Shown piece by piece: positions 26,238-35,544 of a stretch of 64,000 nucleotides of DNA; position 1 is the stretch's first letter; each line of letters begins with the position of its first letter. The translations under genes and the position numbers were made by a program. Source of the DNA: Chryseobacterium sp. 52 (GTDB lineage: Bacteria > Bacteroidota > Bacteroidia > Flavobacteriales > Weeksellaceae); the NCBI RefSeq assembly GCF_002754245.1, contig NZ_PEEX01000001.1, positions 3,390,001-3,454,000 of the forward strand. The letters are read 5' to 3'. The notes under the pieces were generated by a model, which was not told the origin of the DNA, did no database searches, and worked only from the letters and a program-made list of their open reading frames with translations.

Positions 26238-27203
26238 TTATTCGATTTCATTATTTTTTTTATTCAGACTATTTACAAGATGTGACATCCCGTACAAGGC
26301 GGCGGATTCCGGAAAATCGGCGGATTCAATTTTCACCTTTCCCCATGGAGTCCACGCCTGTTTTTCTATCTGGTCTCTGATGTGTGGTATGATATAAGAA
26401 CCGCTTCCCATAATACCTCCGGTAAGTACGAGTATTTCCGGATCATAGGCGTGAATAAGGTTGATAGCGCAGGCTGCCCATGCATGCAGACTCTGATCGC
26501 GAATTTCCACCGCAACAGCATCTCCTTCCTGTGCTAATTGAAAGACCGCTTTATAATCTGCAGAAGACAGAAGAGCCAGTTTAGAATCTATATAACCGGA
26601 ATTTTCTTTGAGTATTGAATTAAGCTTCCAGGTTGAGGCTTCTGCCTCTACACAGCCTATATTACCACAATTACATGCTGTTCCTTTGTAATTGATCACG
26701 AAATGCCCGCCCAATATTCCGGCTGTAAAATGCCTTCCTTTCAGTAAGTGTCCTTCTATTACAGCAGCACTGCCTACACCCGTACCCAAACTCATTAAAA
26801 CAACATTATCAAAGTCTTTTGCTCTGCCATACTTCCATTCTCCCAATAATGACGCACGGGCATCATTTTCAATAAAAAAAGGAATATCAAATGCGTGTCT
26901 GCACCATTCTTCCAGATCAATATCCGGAGCGTCACCAAATTTTTTGTCAATAGAAATTATTTTCTTCCGATTACTGTCGATGATTCCAGGAGAAGCTATA
27001 CCTAACCCCGCAATATCTTTACACGAAAGCTGTTGCTGAGCCAGTAAATCTTTTACAGCTTTTTCTATATGGGGCAATCTCTGCCTGAGTCCGTTTCCGG
27101 AATCGGAACTCATTGATATAGAAGACAGTATGGTATTCTCTTTTAAAATACCAATTTTGATCATGGTTCCACCCATGTCTATTGCAATAACTGGTTTTGA
27201 CAT
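26238..27203 (-). CDS. ROK family sugar kinase
   Basis: A 321-residue ASKHA-fold kinase. ATP-binding AIDMGGTMIKIGI is at the N-terminus, the catalytic Asp in FIENDARASLLGEW, and the structural zinc site in CNCGNIGCVEAEAS. Glucose and mannose are common substrates; its place between an alpha-mannosidase and a mannose-6-phosphate isomerase favours mannose phosphorylation. It has no N-terminal helix-turn-helix, so it is an enzyme and not a ROK repressor. The stop lies two bases before the isomerase start. Confidence 0.88.
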   Translation of the reverse strand: MSKPVIAIDMGGTMIKIGILKENTILSSISMSSDSGNGLRQRLPHIEKAVKDLLAQQQLSCKDIAGLGIASPGIIDSNRKKIISIDKKFGDAPDIDLEEWCRHAFDIPFFIENDARASLLGEWKYGRAKDFDNVVLMSLGTGVGSAAVIEGHLLKGRHFTAGILGGHFVINYKGTACNCGNIGCVEAEASTWKLNSILKENSGYIDSKLALLSSADYKAVFQLAQEGDAVAVEIRDQSLHAWAACAINLIHAYDPEILVLTGGIMGSGSYIIPHIRDQIEKQAWTPWGKVKIESADFPESAALYGMSHLVNSLNKKNNEIE

Positions 27204-27249
27204 AGTTTGTATTCAGATTAGATAAGGCATTTAACAAGTAAGGAAGAGA

Positions 27250-30200
27250 TTATGGCAGTACTTTAATTTCTACGACATCCATTCCTGCAATGGTAATTTT
27301 TTCGTCAGGTAAAAATGTTTTCCCTGTTTTAAGATTAATCAGCTTTGCAGGTTTCAACTTGTCCCATATCAAAGTACCTGACTGCTCTTTTTCATCGGGA
27401 TTATAGAATCTGATGATAAAACTATGGTCTTTCTCAGGTGTGACAGTAGTAACAACAATCCTGTCATTGCTCATCTGAAACAAACTTCTTCCTGCAGATA
27501 ATTTTTCATTGACCGGAATAGCTGTCAAAGGTTGTGTAAATGCAGCAGCCGATTTTTCATTTTCTACAGAATTAAAAGCATCATGTGGACGAAGTACATA
27601 ATGATAATGCACCGGACCTTCCTGATCTGCTTTATAGTTGGTGTGCCAGTAATTATTCATGGCGTAACTGAACCAGTTAGTTGTTCCAGAAATGCCTTTA
27701 TCTTTCCATTTTTTATGACTGTTGTCTATAATCATTCTTTCATCTATCATTTCTGATGCTTCAATTAAAGGAGTTTCCAGCAACATCCACTGTATTCCTT
27801 TTTTCCCGGAAGAAGCATCCACCCAACGGCGGCTGTACCAATAATCCATATTGGATCCGGGGAGCTGATCTGTAAGGTATTTCATAATACCATATCCGGC
27901 ATCCACCGTTATATCTTTAAATCCGGAATTAAAAGGAAAGCCGAAATGGACAGATTCTTTCGTGCGTACAGGTTTTTTATCTACAATATTTTCCAGAAAA
28001 ACTTCATTACTATCTGAAAACAGGGTTATTATACGTTCAAGACTGTTTGCTCCGGGAGCTTCTGATAATAAGGAAACTTTAGCGACCAGAGGACCGTTTT
28101 CCAAGATCTTTACTTTAACTTCACTGTTAGACAAAGCATCCTGAGGGTTAGATCCGGGAACATACCAATAGCTGTTAAGTCCCTGTTGATTAAAACTTCC
28201 GGCATGATTAAATTCACTTTTATCTTTAATTTGAACAATACTACCTGTCTTCGTATCCCATACTACTGAAACTTTTCCGTTAGACATCTCATTGCCTGAA
28301 ATTGAAAACGGACTCTCAGCCTTTACTGCATCTTTAAGAACAGTGTATAAACTATAACCCAACGCAGGAACGTTTTTGGCGATGAATGCTACCGTACCAT
28401 CCGAAAGCTTCTGCAGTGGAATTTTATTACCGGAAGCATCCTGCAAGCCGTTTCCATCTACTTTACTTTTAAGAATGACTGTCCCGTTTCGGATCCATGA
28501 TGAGGTATTGAACACTGCTATTGTTTTTGATCCGGGACTTATCATAGGTTTTAACAAGTCTTCCTCCAGTTTATTTGCACGTGTGTTTCCATCAATAGAA
28601 AACTGTTTTTTCACTTTCCACTGATCGGCAACAAAGGGAAGGTCAGGAGCTGTAACACTATTGAATGCTCCCCATGTATGCTCATGAAAAAGGATAATAT
28701 TTTTCCATGCTTCATAAAACTTTTCACGGTCATAAAGCTCTGGATTCAATATGGAATAAAGAGTTGTAAGCTGCTGAAGTTTTAAACTGCTATTTCTGTT
28801 GATTCCTTCTTCCTTAGCTGTAGACATAGCCCCATCTTCCCAATAGGGACTCATATCTCCTTTTACTACAGGAAGCTGATCTCCATATTTTTTTTCAAAC
28901 GCTTCAAACATTTTTTCATTTGTACTCAGTATTATTTTTGGTGAAGTATATTTTTTGTTCCACTCATCTACAAATTTTGAGACAGATGTATCAATAGGTC
29001 CGTTATCCGCGACAATATTATAACGCCATTGTACCATATCATAAGGATATTGGGTTTTAGTAAGGTCATTAAGATATTCGGCGATTTTTTTCTTACCGTT
29101 TTCGAAGACATCACCGGGGTGGTTCCCATGCCATGAAGAGTATCCTCTACCGGCTGTCCAGAATAATATTTTTTCCTTACCGGAAGGTGACTGCCACCAT
29201 ACCGGCTTATCTCCCCAGCTTTTTACAAAATTTCCTACCCGGTCCCCAAGATAAGGATTGGTCTTGCCCAGATAATTGGGCCCGCTGGAAAAATATTTTA
29301 CCCCTGAAGAGGTTAATGCAGGGACCAGAGACCATGCAAATCCAGGAACATCGGACATCATCGCGCTTTTAATAGACAAGCCATATTCCTTCTCCAGTCT
29401 TTGTGCATATTCTGTATAGTGGAATAATTCTTCCGGCTGACTCAATCCGGTCAACATATTAGCATACATTGCAGAAAGGCCTATGCTTCCTTCCTTTACA
29501 GCTTTTATAAAAGATTGTATTTCTTCAGGAGTTGCTTTCTGCATAAAATTCTCTACATCCCAGAGCGCTTCTACGTTCCATTTAAAACGGGCTTCTTCAG
29601 GCAGATTTCGAGTCTCTTGTATCATTTTGAGAGCATCATAGATATTTTGAGTATGAATCTTTGCGACTTCTGCCTGCAAATGAGAATACCCTACATCCGT
29701 ATGAGAATGATGGATAAAATATAGGGTACGGGGTACTACATTTTCAACAGGGAGTATTTTTCTGTAAAGTTCTTTTTTGCCAGCACTCACACTCACCAGT
29801 ACAGAATTTTCTTTTTCTGAAACAGAAACGGGTATTTCAAAGCTTTTAATACCATCCTCCATACCAAAACAGAATGTTTCTTTATTGTTGACTTTCGCTG
29901 TTATTTTTTGCTCTTTTCCAAAATGAAGCGTAGTAAGCGTAATAAGTCTTCTGCCGTCTTTTAGAATAAAAGGAGTCATATCAGCATCCATTTTTTCCTG
30001 AAAAGTAAATTTATAGGTCATAAACCAGTCTCTGCTGTTTTGTGCCTGTCCTGTCATTTTTAGCCGCAGGGGTTTGCCGGGTGTGACTTTATTGACAGGG
30101 ATCCGCAAATAAGCAATTCCATAAGAGTCTTTGAGTCCATCTGTTTTTTTCTGATGAAACACAAAAGCTGTACTGTCTGCTCCTTTGGCAATCCAATCTT

Positions 30201-30579
30201 TACGTTGATTCCCGGGATAAGTTGTCAGTGTAAGTGCCTTTTGGTCATTGATCGAAAGATCGAAATGACGCACTCCTCCGCTGGTCCCCGAAGAATGGGA
30301 TACCAACCAACTGAAATAGATGTATGGGCCTGATATTTTTTCTGGTACAGTGTCCGTTTCCCATTCAATAATTTTGGCGCCGTCTGTAGTACGGGTAAGT
30401 AATGCCTGGTTGGCATAATCAGGAAATGCAGAAAAGTAGCTGATATTTTCACCACTTATTTCACGGGCATACCCGTTAACCGTTTCTATATTACCAAAAA
30501 AAGGCACTTTTTTCTGTCCGTAAATAAAATTACTCAATAGGAGAAGAAACGTTAATAAAATAAAATATCTTTTATGCAT
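27250..30579 (-). CDS. secreted GH38 alpha-mannosidase
   Basis: A 1109-residue exported glycosidase. I chose ATG 30579 because MHKRYFILLTFLLLLSNFIYGQ is a clear signal peptide; an upstream in-frame ATG would bury it. GH38 landmarks are IHHSHTDVGYSH (metal site), WNVEALWDVENF, and MMSDVPGFAW, where the Asp is the probable nucleophile. A long C-terminal beta-domain follows (about 640-1109). It probably acts in the periplasm on mannosides or N-glycan fragments, feeding the kinase, isomerase and porter downstream. Confidence 0.88.
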   Translation of the reverse strand: MHKRYFILLTFLLLLSNFIYGQKKVPFFGNIETVNGYAREISGENISYFSAFPDYANQALLTRTTDGAKIIEWETDTVPEKISGPYIYFSWLVSHSSGTSGGVRHFDLSINDQKALTLTTYPGNQRKDWIAKGADSTAFVFHQKKTDGLKDSYGIAYLRIPVNKVTPGKPLRLKMTGQAQNSRDWFMTYKFTFQEKMDADMTPFILKDGRRLITLTTLHFGKEQKITAKVNNKETFCFGMEDGIKSFEIPVSVSEKENSVLVSVSAGKKELYRKILPVENVVPRTLYFIHHSHTDVGYSHLQAEVAKIHTQNIYDALKMIQETRNLPEEARFKWNVEALWDVENFMQKATPEEIQSFIKAVKEGSIGLSAMYANMLTGLSQPEELFHYTEYAQRLEKEYGLSIKSAMMSDVPGFAWSLVPALTSSGVKYFSSGPNYLGKTNPYLGDRVGNFVKSWGDKPVWWQSPSGKEKILFWTAGRGYSSWHGNHPGDVFENGKKKIAEYLNDLTKTQYPYDMVQWRYNIVADNGPIDTSVSKFVDEWNKKYTSPKIILSTNEKMFEAFEKKYGDQLPVVKGDMSPYWEDGAMSTAKEEGINRNSSLKLQQLTTLYSILNPELYDREKFYEAWKNIILFHEHTWGAFNSVTAPDLPFVADQWKVKKQFSIDGNTRANKLEEDLLKPMISPGSKTIAVFNTSSWIRNGTVILKSKVDGNGLQDASGNKIPLQKLSDGTVAFIAKNVPALGYSLYTVLKDAVKAESPFSISGNEMSNGKVSVVWDTKTGSIVQIKDKSEFNHAGSFNQQGLNSYWYVPGSNPQDALSNSEVKVKILENGPLVAKVSLLSEAPGANSLERIITLFSDSNEVFLENIVDKKPVRTKESVHFGFPFNSGFKDITVDAGYGIMKYLTDQLPGSNMDYWYSRRWVDASSGKKGIQWMLLETPLIEASEMIDERMIIDNSHKKWKDKGISGTTNWFSYAMNNYWHTNYKADQEGPVHYHYVLRPHDAFNSVENEKSAAAFTQPLTAIPVNEKLSAGRSLFQMSNDRIVVTTVTPEKDHSFIIRFYNPDEKEQSGTLIWDKLKPAKLINLKTGKTFLPDEKITIAGMDVVEIKVLP

Positions 30580-30639
30580 ATGTTTTGTTTTAAATATTAT
30601 GTAAGAATGTTTGAACATATATAAACACAAAAAGTCCTG

Positions 30640-31401
30640 TCAAATTTCAGAAGATTTTGTGATGTCTATGCTATACGTAAATTTGTCTGATCTGTAATAC
30701 CCAATATTATACTCTACCGGTTTTCCATTAACATCATAAACAAAGCGTTCCCGTTTCAATATCGGGAAAGAGGCAGGTACTTTTAACTTCTTCCCTATAA
30801 CTGTCCCTGCATTACAGGCACTGATGTTTTCACGGGACTGATGTACCACCACACCATACTGTTCCTGCAACATCGTGTATAAAGGAATATTAAAATCATC
30901 TTCCTTACTGATCCCTATCCGTGGATGAAAATAGCTTTCAAAGTAAACAATAGGTTCATCAGAATTTTCTCCTTTTAATTTTGAAAGTTTAAATAATTTT
31001 TTGTCCGGACTGGAATTGAAAAAATTACATAAAGCTTCATTCGGACTCTCAATTTCCGTTTTGAGGACCAGATTAATAACCTCAATTCCTTTTTCCTGCA
31101 TTTCTCTCGTAAAGCTGTACCAGTGGTCCAGTCCTGTTACAAGGCTTTTTTTCTCTGCTGCACGGGTACCGATTCCTTTTTTCCTCACAATAAGTCCTTC
31201 GTGTTCCAGTTTATTGGTTGCCTGACGAATTGTATTTCGTGAAACACCCCAAAGATTGGCCAAGTCAACTTCTTTAGGAAGCAAAGTCCCTTTACTGAAA
31301 GGTTCTATTTTGATAAGTTTACGAAAAAGCTCCTCTACCTGTACATGAAGTGGCAGTTTACTTTTGTGGTCAATGGTAAAATCGCTTGTAGGTATGTTCA
31401 T
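30640..31401 (-). CDS. GntR/HutC-type transcription regulator with UTRA domain
   Basis: A 253-residue regulator. The winged helix at about 10-80 reads LPKEVDLANLWGVSRNTIRQATNKLEHEGLIVRKKGIGT, seen as a chain of short motifs. A UTRA effector-binding domain follows (about 95-245: SDEPIVYFESYFHPRIG, SFPILKRERFVYD, PVEYNIGYYRSDKF). It is the first gene of the mannoside operon and probably responds to a sugar phosphate. A TAnnTTTG box (TACATTTG on the minus strand, 31418-31425) lies just upstream. Confidence 0.88.
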   Translation of the reverse strand: MNIPTSDFTIDHKSKLPLHVQVEELFRKLIKIEPFSKGTLLPKEVDLANLWGVSRNTIRQATNKLEHEGLIVRKKGIGTRAAEKKSLVTGLDHWYSFTREMQEKGIEVINLVLKTEIESPNEALCNFFNSSPDKKLFKLSKLKGENSDEPIVYFESYFHPRIGISKEDDFNIPLYTMLQEQYGVVVHQSRENISACNAGTVIGKKLKVPASFPILKRERFVYDVNGKPVEYNIGYYRSDKFTYSIDITKSSEI

Positions 31402-31417
31402 ACATATGATATTAAAA

Positions 31418-31425
31418 CAAATGTA
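31418..31425 (-). promoter_or_regulatory. -7 promoter box of the mannoside operon
   Basis: Minus-strand TACATTTG matches TAnnTTTG 16 bases before the regulator ATG. No -33 TTG at normal spacing was found. Confidence 0.4.
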
Positions 31426-31522
31426 ATTATTTTTTCCTTTGGAAAGTTAAAATATTCAAAAAAAATATTTTGCATGGAATATTAAAATGAATATTGGTGA
31501 AGACACGTTGATGTCAAAGCAT

Positions 31523-31590
31523 AAAAAATCCTGTTACAAGAGTCTACACTAAGCTTTTGAAATACTTGGTATCGACTCCTGTAACAGGAT
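31523..31590 (-). terminator. long hairpin terminator after hisS
   Basis: ATCCTGTTACAAGAGTC (31528-31544) pairs with GACTCCTGTAACAGGAT (31574-31590), 17 bp with one G-U. The 29-base interior is partly pairable. On the minus strand it is followed by a T run, so it should end the hisS transcript before the mannoside operon promoter. The stem is longer than usual for a terminator. Confidence 0.7.
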
Positions 31591-31610
31591 CTTTATTATT
31601 TTTTTAATAT

Positions 31611-32963
31611 TTACAGGCTTAAAAACTCTTCCAAAGAAACAGTCTTCTGTTCTCCGGCAGCAAGATCTTTAAAAGTAACCGTCTTGTTTTTAATTTCTTC
31701 TTCTCCTAAGAAAACAAGGTTTTTAATACCTTTCTTTTCAGCATAGGTGAATTGCTTGTTCAGCTTTGCATTTTCCGGATAAAGTTCAGCAGAGGTTCCT
31801 TTTTCTCTTAACTGCATAATCAGTTTTAAGGCATCCACCGTTCCTTCTCCTCCAAAATTCGCAAAAAGATATTCTACTTGAGTTGAAGCTTCTTCAGGGA
31901 AAAGATTTAGTTCTTCCATCACCAGATATACTCTGTCCAGGCCAAACGAAATCCCGATTCCCGGAATATTTTTAACTCCAAAAACTTCTGTAAGGTTATC
32001 ATATCTTCCGCCTCCGCCAATAGACCCCATCGCCACCTCATCTGCTTTCACCTCAAAAATAGCTCCGGTATAATAATCTAAACCTCTGGCCAATGTAATA
32101 TTGAAAACCAGATTCTGCCTATCAACTCCAAGATTAAGAGACTGTGTAAGAACAAATTCTAGTTCTTCCACTCCTTTCAAACCAATTTCACTATCTGCAA
32201 ATTTCTCTTTTAACTGAAGAAGGTTTTCCAGCGCATCATCTGACTGACTAAATAAGAAGTCAAGTTTATCTATAGATTCCTGAAAAATTTCTCTTTCTAA
32301 TAATTCTTTTACAACACCTTCTTTCCCAATTTTATCCAGTTTATCCAAAGCCACTGTAAAATCAATCAGTTTATCCGTAATACCTGCATATTCAGCCAGA
32401 CCGGAAAGAATCTTTCTGTTGTTCATATGAATGGTAACAGGAATTTTCAGATCCGAGAACGATTTCAGATACAATTGAACTAAATCAACTTCCTGTAGAA
32501 GGCTTTCGCTTCCTACAACATCCGCATCACACTGATAAAATTCTCTGAATCTACCTTTTTGTGGACGGTCTGCTCTCCAAACCGGCTGGATCTGGTAACG
32601 TTTGTAAGGAAACGTCAATTTCCCATGATTCATGGCTACAAATCTTGCAAAAGGTACGGTAAGGTCATAACGAAGGGCTTTATCTGAAATTTGAGAAATA
32701 AGTTTCTGATGATTTTTATTGTCCCAGTCTTCCTGATTCACTTTCGAGGCGTACTCTCCCGAATTTAAAATCTTAAAGATCAATCGGTCTCCTTCTTCTC
32801 CGTACTTTCCTGTCAATGTAGAAAGATTCTCAAAGCTTGGAGTTTCCAATGGCTGAAATCCGAATAATTCGAAATTATTCTGTAAAATATTGATGATATA
32901 TTTTCTTCTGGAAACTTCCTGTGCTGTAAAATCTCTCGTTCCTTTTGCTAAACTTGGCTTCAT
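31611..32963 (-). CDS. hisS: histidyl-tRNA synthetase
   Basis: Charges tRNA-His. The 450-residue class II synthetase starts at ATG 32963 with [12 protein letters not shown]; the 44 upstream in-frame residues do not look like protein. Class II motif 2 is [14 protein letters not shown], the histidine-specific segment is [13 protein letters not shown], and motif 3 is [14 protein letters not shown]. The C-terminal anticodon-binding domain ends [17 protein letters not shown] minus-strand TATTTTTG -7 box lies at 32989-32996. Confidence 0.95.
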   Translation of the reverse strand: MKPSLAKGTRDFTAQEVSRRKYIINILQNNFELFGFQPLETPSFENLSTLTGKYGEEGDRLIFKILNSGEYASKVNQEDWDNKNHQKLISQISDKALRYDLTVPFARFVAMNHGKLTFPYKRYQIQPVWRADRPQKGRFREFYQCDADVVGSESLLQEVDLVQLYLKSFSDLKIPVTIHMNNRKILSGLAEYAGITDKLIDFTVALDKLDKIGKEGVVKELLEREIFQESIDKLDFLFSQSDDALENLLQLKEKFADSEIGLKGVEELEFVLTQSLNLGVDRQNLVFNITLARGLDYYTGAIFEVKADEVAMGSIGGGGRYDNLTEVFGVKNIPGIGISFGLDRVYLVMEELNLFPEEASTQVEYLFANFGGEGTVDALKLIMQLREKGTSAELYPENAKLNKQFTYAEKKGIKNLVFLGEEEIKNKTVTFKDLAAGEQKTVSLEEFLSL

Positions 32964-32988
32964 TTGCTGTATGTCATTTTGATAGTTG

Positions 32989-32996
32989 CAAAAATA
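32989..32996 (-). promoter_or_regulatory. -7 promoter box of hisS
   Basis: Minus-strand TATTTTTG (TAnnTTTG) is 26 bases upstream of the chosen hisS ATG. It supports that start over the longer frame, which would contain the promoter. Confidence 0.45.
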
Positions 32997-33087
32997 AGGA
33001 ATTGAAAGGACTTTTCCGAAAGATAAAAAAGCTGAGGAAGAAATCTTCCCCAACTCCTGATGCAGAATCATTATTGAGTCCAAAAAA

Positions 33088-33543
33088 TCAGACACTTTCC
33101 AGAATCTCTAAGATCTCTTCACCATAGTTTTCAATTTTATGTTTTCCGAAACCTTTGATCTCAAGCAGCTCTTCTTTTTTAACAGGCTTATACTTAGCCA
33201 CAGACATCAATTCTTTATTGCTCGCGATAAAATAGATGGGGAGGTTTTGTTCTTTAGCCTTCTCAGACCTCCAGTATTTCAGGGCATCTAAAATTTTCTC
33301 TTCATCGGAGTTTAAAATATCATGATCTGCAGAGTATTTTACTGTCTTTGGTTCTTTCACCGTACTTTTAATCGTTTTGAGTTCTTCAAAATACAGGATT
33401 ACGGACCAATAGCATTCATCATTTACAAAAGCCGTTTCCACTTTTATAATTTCGCTCACTTCCAGGAAATCATCAAGCATTCTCTGATCTTTGTAGAGAA
33501 ATTCTTCACGAAGTCTGATTTTAAAAACTTTTACTTTCATCAT
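33088..33543 (-). CDS. HRDC domain-containing protein
   Basis: A 151-residue protein. The C-terminal half is an HRDC helical domain (about 80-150: [19 protein letters not shown], then [17 protein letters not shown]), the nucleic-acid-binding module found at the ends of RecQ and RNase D. The N-terminal half is a small alpha/beta part ([22 protein letters not shown]). Similar stand-alone HRDC proteins occur in Bacteroidota. Its neighbours, ssb just upstream and hisS downstream, suggest a housekeeping nucleic-acid role. Two adjacent ATGs can serve as start. Confidence 0.82.
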   Translation of the reverse strand: MMKVKVFKIRLREEFLYKDQRMLDDFLEVSEIIKVETAFVNDECYWSVILYFEELKTIKSTVKEPKTVKYSADHDILNSDEEKILDALKYWRSEKAKEQNLPIYFIASNKELMSVAKYKPVKKEELLEIKGFGKHKIENYGEEILEILESV

Positions 33544-33557
33544 TTGTGTTTTTAGAA

Positions 33558-33890
33558 TTATTTACCTCCCAAAAGAAGAATTTCATCTACTCTGATCTCT
33601 GTAATGTATCTCTTAACGCCATCTTTATCATCATACGACCGGTATGTAAGTTTTCCTTCAATGGCAATTTCTTTTCCTTTGGGAACATATTTCTGAAGGA
33701 TCTCAGCTGCTTTTCCAAAAGCAATTAGATTGTGCCATTGTGTTTCTTCAACTTTTTCACCTTTCGCATTGGTGTAGTGATCGCTGGTTGCTAAAGATAC
33801 ACTTGCTTTTATGCTTCCGCTTTCGAAGTTTACCATTTCAACTTCTTTTCCTGTGTAACCAATAAGTGTTACTTTGTTTCTTAGTGACAT
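33558..33890 (-). CDS. ssb: single-stranded DNA-binding protein
   Basis: A 110-residue OB-fold protein: MSLRNKVTLIGYTGKEVEMV at the N-terminus, then SLATSDHYTNAKGEKVEETQWHN and the mid-strand RSYDDKDGVKRYITEI. It binds ssDNA in replication and repair. It is short: the usual glycine-rich linker and acidic DDDIPF-type tail are absent, as in some Bacteroidota SSB paralogues, so it may not be the main replicative SSB. A near-consensus CATCTTTG box lies at about 33959-33966 on the minus strand. Confidence 0.88.
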   Translation of the reverse strand: MSLRNKVTLIGYTGKEVEMVNFESGSIKASVSLATSDHYTNAKGEKVEETQWHNLIAFGKAAEILQKYVPKGKEIAIEGKLTYRSYDDKDGVKRYITEIRVDEILLLGGK

Positions 33891-34015
33891 AGCTTTATAA
33901 TTTTTAAGATTAATAATTCAGATAAGAGACGTTCACTGTCTTTCTCAAATCTCTGTTGCAAAGATGATCACTGCACAACATCTTAATCGGTTATAAACTA
34001 TTTAAATTCGTTTGT

Positions 34016-34036
34016 AGTCGTTTGAAAACGGATAAT
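34016..34036 (+). repeat. left copy of a 21-bp direct repeat flanking the NRPS block
   Basis: Begins AGTCGTTT and ends AAACGGATAAT; the two central bases are GA. The other copy is at 42269-42289, with TC in the centre, giving 19 of 21 identities. The pair brackets exactly the EthD, methyltransferase, NRPS and PPTase genes. Confidence 0.6.
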
Positions 34037-34074
34037 AAAATAGAAAAAGGCATTAAAAATAACGATCAAACCCA

Positions 34075-34401
34075 TTATTCATAATGATTCCAGACTATAA
34101 CTCTGCTGATCTGGATAACAGCCTTCACATTGGTGTAATGTAGCGCATCTTTTTCAAGAGTTTCTTTGTTGGGTAGAAATCTGGTATAAAAATCCTCAAC
34201 TTTTTCAAAAAAAAGATGCCCAATTACCCGATAAGGAAAATTTTGTCCATCACCTTCCTGATCATCCGCTTCCTCTACCGCCCACCCTTTTAAAACACCT
34301 CCAAATATGGATCTTGATAAGGGAACATGCTTTTGGATATAGTATTCCATATCAAACCAATCACCCTCTTTAACCGGGTAAAAAATGGTAACTTTAAACA
34401 T
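34075..34401 (-). CDS. EthD-like dimeric alpha/beta-barrel protein
   Basis: A 108-residue protein starting at MFKVTIFYPVKEGDWFDMEY with the EthD pattern (KxG..FDxxYY..xH.PL) of ferredoxin-like dimeric barrels; the stretch YIQKHVPLSRSIFGG completes it. EthD family members support degradation or tailoring reactions, often as small monooxygenase- or cyclase-like proteins. I chose the ATG at 34401 because the longer frame overlaps the methyltransferase end. It lies 14 bases after that gene, so the pair is one operon, divergent from the NRPS. It may modify the NRPS product. Confidence 0.78.
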   Translation of the reverse strand: MFKVTIFYPVKEGDWFDMEYYIQKHVPLSRSIFGGVLKGWAVEEADDQEGDGQNFPYRVIGHLFFEKVEDFYTRFLPNKETLEKDALHYTNVKAVIQISRVIVWNHYE

Positions 34402-34415
34402 AGTGGTAGTTTTGA

Positions 34416-35441
34416 TTACACTTTCTCGCATTCAACAATGCTGGAAATTTCTGTATCTGTTTGGATAAGTCTTTTAAAAGTTAATCCGGCTTTTTCTACA
34501 AGCACTTTAAACTCACTTAAAGTTCTTTCCTTTCCTGTTGTTAAAGCCATTATATTGATGTCCAGCAATTTTCCTGCATGGGGCTTATTTTGAGAGTTAT
34601 CGGGAATTACAGAATCAATAATTAAAAGTTTTCCTCCGTTTGGCATTGCTTGCCGGATGTTATTTAAAATCTTAACAGACTCTTCATCATTCCAATCATG
34701 AATTACCCATTTTGCAGTATACAGATCTGCTCCTGCAGGAATTTCTTCAAAAAAACTACCCCCGACAACAGCGCATCTTTCTTTCAGGTCTTCGGGGATC
34801 AGATTTACAGTTTGTTCCACAACGTATGGCTCGTCAAAAATTATTCCTGTACTTTGTGAAGCTGCATCAAGCACAGCAAACATCAATGCCCCGTTTCCGC
34901 CACCGATGTCTATTAAAGTCTTATAAGGAGAAAAGTCATAGGCATTGATGATTGTTTTCAATACTGCTCCTGACATTCCTGCCATCGATTTGGCAAGATT
35001 CAAACCTGCTTCGGGATTCTGTTTATAATAATCCCATACAGGAACTCCATGAGCATGGTCAAATGGAACTTTTCCGGTCTTAACGCCATAAAAAAGTTCA
35101 CCAAAAGCCGGGTAATGCTCTCCTAAATTTGCAAGAGCCCACGGCTTTACTGATCCCGAAACATCTGTTAGTAAAGTGGCTCCAAAATCATTCAGTTCAA
35201 AAGCTCCATCTTCACGTTCATTAAAAATACCGACACTTGTTACTGCCCGTAAGAGGCGATACAATGACGTCTCATCTGATTCTGAATCTTTCGCCAATTC
35301 TGATAAGGTTTTGGTACCGCTAAGAAGCTTGTCGGCAATGTCTAACTGTGCAACTGTACGGATACAGCAGGCTATCCAATAGCCGCTGATCAATTCATAC
35401 ATTTTAAAAGTGAGTTCTGGTTTTTTTGGTAGTTTTTGCAT
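34416..35441 (-). CDS. O-methyltransferase of the hydroxyindole/acetylserotonin type
   Basis: A 341-residue SAM-dependent enzyme of the PF00891 type. An N-terminal dimerisation winged helix (about 10-100: LDIADKLLSGTKTLSELAKDS) is followed by a Rossmann core with DIGGGNGALMF. Catalytic-type His is in KWVIHDWNDEES, and late motif GGKLLIIDSVIP. Such enzymes act on hydroxyls of secondary metabolites, often in natural-product clusters. It is divergent from the NRPS across a 103-base gap with a perfect inverted repeat, suggesting shared control. Confidence 0.88.
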   Translation of the reverse strand: MQKLPKKPELTFKMYELISGYWIACCIRTVAQLDIADKLLSGTKTLSELAKDSESDETSLYRLLRAVTSVGIFNEREDGAFELNDFGATLLTDVSGSVKPWALANLGEHYPAFGELFYGVKTGKVPFDHAHGVPVWDYYKQNPEAGLNLAKSMAGMSGAVLKTIINAYDFSPYKTLIDIGGGNGALMFAVLDAASQSTGIIFDEPYVVEQTVNLIPEDLKERCAVVGGSFFEEIPAGADLYTAKWVIHDWNDEESVKILNNIRQAMPNGGKLLIIDSVIPDNSQNKPHAGKLLDINIMALTTGKERTLSEFKVLVEKAGLTFKRLIQTDTEISSIVECEKV

Positions 35442-35450
35442 AATAAATGT

Positions 35451-35477
35451 TTATTGTTATTAAAAATTCAACAATAA
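35451..35477. promoter_or_regulatory. inverted repeat between methyltransferase and NRPS
   Basis: TTATTGTT (35451-35458) and AACAATAA (35470-35477) are exact reverse complements with an 11-base spacer, in the divergent promoter region. It has the size and symmetry of a dimeric regulator operator. Confidence 0.4.
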
Positions 35478-35544
35478 GTGAATTTAAATATTTTTTTACA
35501 TAATTTTATACTTTAAAGAAAAAAACAAACTAAAACCACCGAAA

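Noticed and set aside
34007..34030. Tandem CGTTTG phrases next to the left direct repeat
   Set aside because: Too short and AT-rich context; not counted as a separate repeat.
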